NCBI GenBank assembly: GCA_950022655.1
Contig: OX465579.1
Location: 81,614,515-81,678,514 of the forward strand
From: Alentia gelatinosa
Lineage: Eukaryota; Annelida; Polychaeta; Phyllodocida; Polynoidae
Direction: 5' to 3'
Length of the DNA stretch: 64,000 nucleotides
Position 1 is the stretch's first letter. The number at the start of each line of letters is the position of its first letter. This document shows positions 56,996 to 64,000 of this stretch, one piece after another. The translations under genes and the position numbers were made by a program. The notes beneath the pieces are model-generated. The model saw nothing but the letters and a program-made list of their open reading frames with translations, searched no databases and had not been told where the DNA came from.

Positions 56996-57480
56996 GTGGG
57001 TTCCCTGGGGGCCTGGCCTTTTTGGTCCCCTTCCGCCTTTCCCCCCGTGTCCCTTGCCCCTGCCTCTCTGGTTGGAGGCCTGGAACATGGTCTTGGGCGT
57101 AGAGGGTGGCTGAAAACTTGATGGTGGCTGCTGCTCAGCAGTGGACGTCTCCGTTTTCTGGGCCTTAGGGACGTTGAATGTGCCCTCGCTTTGGTGCGCG
57201 AGTGGCACGCTTCAACATCCGGTCGGAGAAGATTTCAGTCTGCTTTCTGTGGTCTCTTTTTGCAGTTAGATCAGAGTGTGCATGAGTGCGGATGATCATA
57301 TGCTTACCCTCCTCACGTTCAGTTCCACTCAACCTGATCATACTGTAGTCATGTCACTGAGTTGCTCACGCCTGGCTCGTTCCACCTTCTGCTGGGTACG
57401 CAGGGCCTTGGCCACAGAGTAAGGATATACAGAGACCTCACTCGGGCGTTTTAGCGTGATTACGGCCGCCATCTTGCTGG
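56963..57480 (-). pseudogene. PLE3 ORF1 remnant
   Basis: The AAGATGGCGGCC segment, a VAKALRTQQKVERARREQLSD frame and HTDLTAKRDHRKQTEIFSDR-like pieces parallel PLE2 exon 2. After a frameshift comes EGTFNVPKAQ and an RG/GK-rich tail (QRGRGKGHGGKGGRGPKRPG) ending TTSL with TAG. Confidence 0.7.
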
Positions 57481-57490
57481 AGTGCTATGA

Positions 57491-58190
57491 ATGGCGTGGC
57501 GCACTGAACGCAATGCAAAAACGGGAGATTTAGATTGAGACAGAACAGGTAAAAACATCCTCGATTTTTACACTATTTGATTATGCCAAGTAAGGTGGAC
57601 GTCTGTAGAATGTAATTCTGGCTTTAGAAATAGAAATCGCTCTCGGGAGACTAAAATACGACTTGAAACACAAAACCATCAAATCACTGCCTGAGACAGC
57701 TGTCAAACTGGTTTGTACCTATTATCACCCATAGTCAATCGAAATTTGATGGGTGATTTTATTGAAATATCTGCTTCATTCACCATATAGTGAAGAATTG
57801 ATACAGGGGACACACAAGAAGTCTTTAGATAATAACTTTGAGTTGTTTTTTTGAGGATTTTCGCTCTCTGTGTTAGTGTGTGCAACTTGTTAAGTCAGTG
57901 TTTCAGCTGATAATAGACTTTTTAGACTAGAGACTAGTAGAGTCTAGATAAATCTAGATGTAGTGGTGGCATGTATTATCGGTAGGCGTGTATTATCGGC
58001 ACCTCTGACGCAATTTATCAATTTATTCAATAAATACATGGGATAGTGATAATTGAGCCTACCCCATTTTAGTTCTGATTGGCGGGTTAGGGTTAGAAAA
58101 GGGTTGGGTAAGGGTTAGGGCTCAGCCAGTATATATACGACCATAAACCAGTGCACTGTAAATTATAAGTGCACTTTTCAAATTTTTTAC
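57491..58190. other. Unassigned DNA with telomere-like repeats
   Basis: GGTTAGGGTTAG...GGGTTAGGG at 58085-58120 is a short interstitial telomere-like tract. No gene. Confidence 0.5.
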
Positions 58191-58194
58191 ATCT

Positions 58195-58318
58195 AGAGGC
58201 TCAAGGCCACCAAAAGGGGGTAGGCTCATGGCGTCCACAGGGTAGGCTCAAAGCGTCCATAGAGAGGCTCAAGGTGTCCAAGGCTCAAATCGTCACGGGC
58301 TCAAGGCATCCATGAACC
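58195..58318 (+). repeat. GGCTCAAGGCGTCCA degenerate tandem repeat
   Basis: Six units of about 16-24 bases with the core GGCTCAARGCGTCCA. Confidence 0.85.
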
Positions 58319-58477
58319 GCATATTTTCGCAAGATTTACGGAAAAAAAAAGTGTGTAGCAAATAATGAATCTGTAGTGTAGGAATGTAGGTATAGATTCA
58401 TATTTAATACTGCAACCCCATGTGCAAATCTAGATTCTGTGATACAAAAATCCTGCAGTGAGACTGTTAAGACAGAT

Positions 58478-58575
58478 ATGGCTCCTGGTACCTAGGTTCA
58501 ATTCCTATACATATTGCTTGTGAAAATTATACATCTGTTTCAATCTAAACCAAATACACATGTACTAAATAAACT
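58478..58575 (+). repeat. SINE-like repeat, copy 1
   Basis: ATGGCTCCTGGTACCTAGGT followed by TCAATTCC, giving a box B-like GGTTCAATTCC, and the tail AATACACATGTACTA. A second copy is at 63557-63725. Likely a tRNA-derived SINE tail half; no box A found. Confidence 0.5.
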
Positions 58576-59200
58576 GATTCCTAGTCTTACAGGCCTCTAG
58601 GCTGTCCTGGCCCCTGAGCGCGACCGGCCTCCAAGCATGACCAGCCTCTCCGCTGTTCCGGTCTCCGTATTTCTTTGCTCACCCGCCCACACATTCACAG
58701 CTTTTTTCCACGGGTGTGAATGCATAAATGAATAATCTGAATTATTTTTACACAATACACAACACTATGAACAGCTATTCTAATTTATAAACGTAACCTT
58801 TGTAACCAGTTCGATAAATAGATCACATTGATATCTAATGACTGTGGTAACTTTTTTAAGCATGACTTATAATGACTAGCGATGTACTACAATACTCAAT
58901 ACCAGTCACAATTCTTTTTTTTCAGATTCTTTGTTGGTTCTCAATTCACCACTTGCACATAAGCGTGGCGCGACGATCGCCGTGATAACGGGTTTCGCTG
59001 GTTCTATGTATTTCATAAAGGACCAGCCGCACACCAGCGAAATTTCCGCACCCCAGAATGAGGCGTGCACTGTAAGAGTGAAGCCAACACTGCAGCAAGT
59101 GCCTAATACCACTATAATAATGAAACTATAAATTGTTCTGCTTTCATAAAAATATGGCCGAATTTTACAATTAAATTTTTTTTAGAAAGCTGAGACATAG
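58576..59200. other. Unassigned non-coding DNA
   Basis: No gene recognised. A frame near 58930-59110 has no domain. Confidence 0.45.
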
Positions 59201-59973
59201 GCCTATCTGTTCAAATATATATGATATACCTGTGTTATGTCTATGATTTCCTGTCATAGATTGTACAACAGAATAGTTTAGACAAAAAAAAACCACAAAC
59301 ATGTTACCTTCCTGCTTTCACAGTGATTTAACGAAAAATCTATCACGATGACCTATAGAAATAAACATCCTATCTTTTTAGGTATTTCATGACGATTAAT
59401 ATGATACCTATATTGCCAGGCTGTGATAGATATTTCCTGAGGTAATGGAGCATTGGGTCTGACAGTATTAGATTGTGTTCGGCACTATATGTACATTGGA
59501 ACAAAAACTTTTTTCTAACTTGAAAAAATGTGAATTGCTCTGGCTTTGTGTATAACAGGCCAGTCTTTATAAATAAAGCATTGTTAGAAAGCTAAGACTC
59601 TGGTCTACTTCTTGGTATAGATATCATATACCTGTGCCTTGGGTACAATTTCCCGTGATAGCTTCAAAACTTTTTGCTGACAAATTCCTAAATTTCCTGA
59701 CAATTAACTGATGCATTATTAGTCCATTACCTCAGTAAATATCTATCACAACCTGGTAATATTGGTATTATTGTAATTGTCTTGAAATGCCTCATAAGAT
59801 AGGATGTTTATTTCTATAGGTCATCGCAATAGATTTTTCATTAAATCACTCTGAAAACAGGAAGGTAAAATGTTTTAGTGGTTTTTACATAAATAATTCC
59901 GATGTTCAATCTCTGACAGGAAATCTTATATATATCACAGGTATTTGATATATATATATATCAGCAGATAGGC
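59201..59973. repeat. Large diverged inverted repeat, about 250-bp arms
   Basis: Arms 59201-59448 and 59724-59973 are reverse complements with moderate divergence (e.g. CTATAGAAATAAACATCCTATC in both). The 275-bp spacer repeats part of the arm start near 59590. No ORF. An old fold-back element. Confidence 0.85.
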
Positions 59974-60703
59974 CCAAATCTCAGGTTCCTAACCATGTAT
60001 TGTTTGTAAAAATCGGCCGATTATTTATTACGTGAGAGCTATTTCCATCTTTCAGGTGAGAAAAAAAAATAGCTTTTAATTATTACTCAGAACTGGGTGC
60101 AGAGTGCTCGCCTCATTTTCAATCGATCTACTAAGCGGCCATTACAAGATGGCGCCAGTGTGAAGAGGGTCTATAGAGTAATTGACCTACCGACAGGGTT
60201 TGAGTGACGGGTGCAGCGGGCCTATCAGCACCCAGATCTATGTCAGCAGGTTGCCTGCACGTGGTGTGTGTTTCAGTGTACCCCCAGAGTCACCACAAGC
60301 TTTGTATGGTGGGAGCTACTCGCACAAAGGTTTACTATTAGAAGTGAGGGTAGACACTATTTGTTTACAAGGGTTTTTACATTGTTACAACTCTGGAAAT
60401 GGTAAGTACTATTTTGTCATCATCTTTAAAAGTGCTAAAAAATTTGCTGATGAATCACACATGGTTTTAAAAACAGTGACCAGATATGATATATATGCAC
60501 CTTTCAGAAAGTAAACAATGACATTTTTCATTCACTAGCAAGATGGTATTGTTGTGTTCCTGGGAAAACGTTTATTAGAGCGTTGGAAAGCCTGTAAAAA
60601 TCCTGGAATTTTATTGGGCTATCTATTTACGAATCCTGCATTTAATTATATTATAATATAAATACAGTAGAACCCTGCCTAACGGACACACCACATTTAC
60701 CCC
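59974..60703. other. Unassigned non-coding DNA
   Basis: Contains CAAGATGGCGCCAGTG near 60145, an isolated YY1-like match. No gene recognised. Confidence 0.45.
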
Positions 60704-60740
60704 TTAACCCTTTAAGGGCGAATGATGCCTTGAGGTTTTA
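60704..60740. mobile_element. piggyBac-type MITE end (copy 4, truncated)
   Basis: TTAA then CCCTTTAAGGGCGAATGATG and CCTTGAGG, matching the left end of copy 3, then sequence diverges. Confidence 0.6.
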
Positions 60741-60945
60741 TCAAAATGTGCCCACTCAGAATGCCATGGGACATGATTCTAATGCAAAAAAAAAAAAATG
60801 CCAATCTCACCAAACGTTCAGAAAATGATGACCGGGAAATTTTTGTGTGGAAAGAGATAACACAGGGAATTTTAAAATAAAATGTTTCAGGAAACCCTGT
60901 AACAGCAACAAATAAAAACTTTTGCTCACTTATAATATAATCTAT

Positions 60946-61253
60946 TGTAGCGGCGGTGGGGGGAGGTGCGGGACTTCCTTCTCCGGTCACTCCAGGGTTG
61001 GGAGGCTCTCTCGGGGGCCGTGAGACTCTGCGAGAGGTCACGTCACGCACTCCCCCACACACGTCTCCTTATAAGGGAGCGCCGCTGGTTGCACGGGCAG
61101 TCCGGGACTGGCAGCCCTAGAGTGCGGTACTGTTAGAAGAGATAACTTGATCAACTAAGCCTTGGGCAGGCTGTATAGCCCATTTACTGCAATAAACCCT
61201 TCAGTGTTGGTGCGCGGGCAACCGGTAATTCCTTTAGTCGCGTCTTCATCACA
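60946..61253 (+). mobile_element. Solo LTR (Gypsy-type size and duplication), 308 bp
   Basis: Starts TGTAGCGGCGG and ends TTCATCACA (TG...CA termini), with CTAT on both sides (60942-60945, 61254-61257) as a 4-bp target duplication. CCTTATAAGGGAG near 61068 serves as TATA region and AATAAA near 61192 as polyadenylation signal, in the right order for U3-R-U5. No internal region adjoins it. Confidence 0.7.
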
Positions 61254-61257
61254 CTAT

Positions 61258-62690
61258 TGTAATTCCTGTTTTAATAATTCTCGAGTCAATCACTTGGCCT
61301 GTGTTTCCTCAGGTCATACCTTCAAATTCATACCTGATTTGTCCGGATCTATAGATAATTTGCCTTTCTACAGAAGTTTGTGATCGGCAGATTTATATTT
61401 GACTTGTATTAGTCTGGGTTTCAAAATCATCTCAGTTACTGCCGTGTTTACATTATTCTCACTCTTAAACCGGCAGACGAAATTTGACTTGACTAGTTTA
61501 TCTGAATTCGTCTAATTGTAAGCTTATATTTGACACTTGTTTGGTCAAAATCCATTCGTTATTCCTGAATTTACGCCAGTTCATAGCTAGCAGGGATAGA
61601 TTGCGATATTTTCATTCTGAACTCTGTTTGTCGATTATTCTTATTACGCCATTTATTTTTGGCGCCGTTCACAGTTTCTCCTATGGTAACCCAACACCTC
61701 CCTTTCCTCCTCCCCTATATCTCCAATTCCTGCCAGCTCCTGGGGGGCTTCCTTGATCTCATAGTAATTGATTATTGGTGGCTCTTGTATTGAGTTTTAA
61801 ATGCGTCCATCTGCTAATTTAGCCTTTAAAGACCAATATTTACCTACTATATCTAAAACGTTAGAATTTCTGTGATATCCGCTTGGAGACTCTCCCGCAC
61901 ATAAAGACATAGTGAACCAGACCTAGGAATGGAGAGTGAGGAGCCACGAGAGTGAGAATCTCGTGCAGTACTTAACTGAATCCTGCTATTTTTTGTGTGT
62001 TTCTCTACACAGATGTACTTCTATCCTTAAGATTTGTTTCTAGCTGTACTAAAAACATAATTTAGAACTGTAGTTTCCCGATCTCATTTCGTTGAGAGAA
62101 TGCAATAGAGCCTCCAGAGGTTACTAAGCTCCTGATTATCGCCCCGGGTAAAGCAAAGTTCTGCTCCCGATAGACTTGGCACACTACGACAAAATGAACC
62201 ACAGTTTTCTGATTTATAATTGGAGAAACTGAATATAATTTCGGATTCCCATGTAGAAATAGCTGAAATTTCCATTTCTGACATCAGAATTTCAATTTGA
62301 GGATGTTTGAAAACCGTTAAACTGCATTAATTCTGGGTTACGAGTAAGGGGTCTATCACTATACTACGTCGATAACCAGCGAAACCCGGAACTTGGTCAA
62401 CAGACTGAATTACGGGATACCTCAATAGGGTCTATGAGATCACATTTCGCTGGTAGTCGGTAAAATCGGTGTCACATGAAATGATGGTCGGGAACTAAAT
62501 GATAGTTCCAGGTATTAATAGTAGGGGGCACCACTAAGTACTGTCCCTCTATCTTTAGGGGGACAACATTAGCAGGGAACGTACCTTGAACAGACTAAGG
62601 GATGGGGGGGGGATACGACGCGACAAAGTCGCTAGTTCTATTTTAAAATGCACTCTTAGCTCTTGTTACGACGCCATTTATTTTTTGTGC
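61258..62690. other. Unassigned non-coding DNA
   Basis: No gene recognised. CCAGCGAAA near 62381 and TTTCGCTGG near 62446 are a short inverted pair. Confidence 0.45.
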
Positions 62691-62699
62691 CGTTCGCGC

Positions 62700-62932
62700 A
62701 GTGTCACTGGGTGTGACATAAAGTGTTGTTTATGCCACTGCTTTCTAATACTGAAAAAATGTAGAAACAGGTTAGGATAAAATCTAGACGCCACTCGTTT
62801 GAGTTTGAGTTTATTTATGTCAATGATTTTGTTGGCTCTGTAATGTCACTCGTCTTCGACTCGTGAAATTATGGAGCCAACAAAATGTGTGACATAAATA
62901 AACTCAGACTCAAACTCGTGATGTCTCTTTAT
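62700..62932. mobile_element. Hairpin element of the TTATCCTACCCC family (copy d)
   Basis: GACATAAAGTGTTGTTTATGCCACTG, a degenerate GGTTAGGATAAAATC, then a fold-back with arms about 62798-62843 and 62870-62917 (GAGTTTATTTATGTCA...GTTGGCTC and complement). Loop CACTCGTCTTCGACTCGTGA. Confidence 0.6.
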
Positions 62933-63556
62933 AATCTCACTTTATTCAGTTATTTAGGTTATTACCAACTATCGCAGAGGCTGCGACAGTTATACTGCTC
63001 GTGGACAAATACATTGTTATCAGTTTACCCCGACCAGGATCCAGGTAAGCTTGGTAAGCTTGGAAAAATATGGTGTCCCCACCAACAACCCCACGGGGTT
63101 CATTTGATGATGAAGTGTCATTCCCAAAGGTCATGGGGGCGGCCAACATCCAGATGGACGGGGGAGATGCAGCCCCGAATCTTAGGACCTTACCGGTTTA
63201 CCGGGACCCTGGTACCCCGCGGGTGAGCATGAGTACGGGAGAGTACCAGCCCCATATGGGCGCATGTCGCACGTTCCATATATACCATGCCTAGAGCAAT
63301 TTTTCAGTCAACTTGATTGCACTGCTGACTAGAGACACTACCTTTCACAAGCAAGGGTAACCACAAATTGTTGGAACACAACACATTGGAAATTGAGAGC
63401 TGAGGCAACAAAAATTATTAAAAAAAAAGAATTTTTGAATTACACTTTGCTTTGGGACAACATCACAGATTATCCCCATTGATTGTCTATGGTACGTGTG
63501 TGTAGTGGCCAAACAGTTGTCGCAGCAAGTTGCCACCCCAAGATACTGAGATACAG

Positions 63557-63725
63557 TTATGGCTCCTGGTACCTAGGTTCAATTCCTAGCCTGGTCTTCA
63601 TATTGCTGGTGCGAAAGGGAACATTATGGCCAGTGGTTCCGCCAGGAGTTATAACTTGTAAAATAAAACTATGTTTCCTGAAAATGTACATTTCTTTTAT
63701 CTAATTCAAATACACATGTACTATA
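63557..63725 (+). repeat. SINE-like repeat, copy 2
   Basis: Same ATGGCTCCTGGTACCTAGGT start and AATACACATGTACTA tail as copy 1, but with a longer middle (GCCTGGTCTTCATATTGCTG). Confidence 0.5.
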
Positions 63726-63726
63726 T

Positions 63727-64000
63727 TGTAGGGGGCGCCCTGGTCCTGGAAGTGAAGTAGTTGGATCTCCTGCTGGCTTCCTATAAAAGTAGCCGGGGAC
63801 CCTCCGGGAGTCAGTCTGGCTTGAGACTGGGCTCGAAACAGCTGCGGCGACTACCAGGGCAACCGCCCACCACTAAGAGTGGCTCGGGAGTGAGACCTGC
63901 AAGGTTCCCGTCGTGACCTACCTAGAGTCCCAAGGGGCTCGCCGGGTGCGAGGAGGTCAGAGCCGAACCCGGGAGGCAGCTGTTGTTGTAGTGAACTGAT
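63727..64000 (+). mobile_element. LTR-like sequence running off the window
   Basis: Starts TGTAGGGGGCGCCC directly after the SINE-like tail, with a TATA box (CTATAAAAG, about 63782) and GC-rich downstream sequence. The TGTAG start and promoter layout recall the solo LTR at 60946. The end is outside the window, so this is tentative. Confidence 0.4.

Larger units (their letters stand above)
54490..57490 (-). mobile_element. Penelope-like element PLE3, antisense, 5'-truncated and decayed
   Basis: Related to PLE2 by protein blocks. Starts inside ORF1 exon 2 (about 57480), no left pseudo-LTR seen; ends after the NTMDSR terminus and a short CACGTCCAAAAGATTTTCC tail that parallels the CACGT(C/G)AAAA...TTTTTT tails of PLE1 and PLE2. 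Confidence 0.85.

Noticed and set aside
58085..58120. Chromosome end
   Set aside because: Only about four irregular TTAGGG units in internal sequence; interstitial remnant at most.
60182..60514. 110-codon frame as a host gene exon
   Set aside because: No recognisable domain, no clear splice context and composition like the surroundings.

Overview
This is eukaryotic, animal-type DNA. Signs are spliced transposon genes with GT-AG introns, poly(A)-tailed retroelement ends, long dinucleotide microsatellites, GIY-YIG Penelope-like elements, DIRS-like and Crypton tyrosine-recombinase elements, PIF/Harbinger and piggyBac-type DNA elements. That mix fits an aquatic invertebrate such as a mollusc or lancelet; the species cannot be fixed from the sequence. 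I recognise no host gene: almost everything identifiable is transposon, layered into other transposons.

Layout. 1-7.5 kb: end of a DIRS-like element (RNase H tail, tyrosine recombinase, direct repeats), with its recombinase split by a nearly fresh Penelope-like element (PLE1, 782-6592). 7.5-18.4 kb: TIR elements, a tRNA-like sequence, two LINE fragments, a 1.9 kb fold-back element with tandem arms, a hairpin element, a decayed Gypsy pol and a GC-rich DIRS-like RT. 18.6-36.7 kb: one old LINE copy that can be followed as five collinear pieces, separated by two copies of an unclassified repeat (X1, X2), a hairpin element, a second PLE (PLE2, inside X1) and a 7,060 bp Harbinger whose two genes both read open. 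36.7-38.9 kb: DIRS-like recombinase N-terminus cut by an antisense LINE. 39-45 kb: mostly non-coding, with a TIR element, a CCATACTGCCCCT minisatellite, a hairpin and a TTAA-flanked MITE. 45.9-47.5 kb: spliced Crypton recombinase pseudogene. 49-54.2 kb: simple-sequence and motif-repeat DNA with two more TTAA MITEs. 54.5-57.5 kb: decayed antisense PLE3. 58-64 kb: small repeats, an 0.8 kb inverted repeat, a solo LTR, another hairpin element and an LTR-like end.

Strongest points: (1) the Harbinger has intact spliced reading frames for a DDE transposase (443 aa, 4 exons) and a MADF/BESS partner (481 aa, 5 exons), 10-bp perfect terminal inverted repeats and a TAA target duplication that lies inside the LINE reading frame. 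(2) PLE1 and PLE2 share a phase-0 intron at the same place in ORF1, hammerhead-like cores in their pseudo-LTRs, and, together with PLE3, an RT frame lying -1 to ORF1 with no early ATG, suggesting frameshifted expression. (3) PLE2 carries two small integration scars: a 20-bp copy of its own flank inside the element, and a 45-nt polyadenylated retro-insert with 7-bp target duplication that breaks ORF1.
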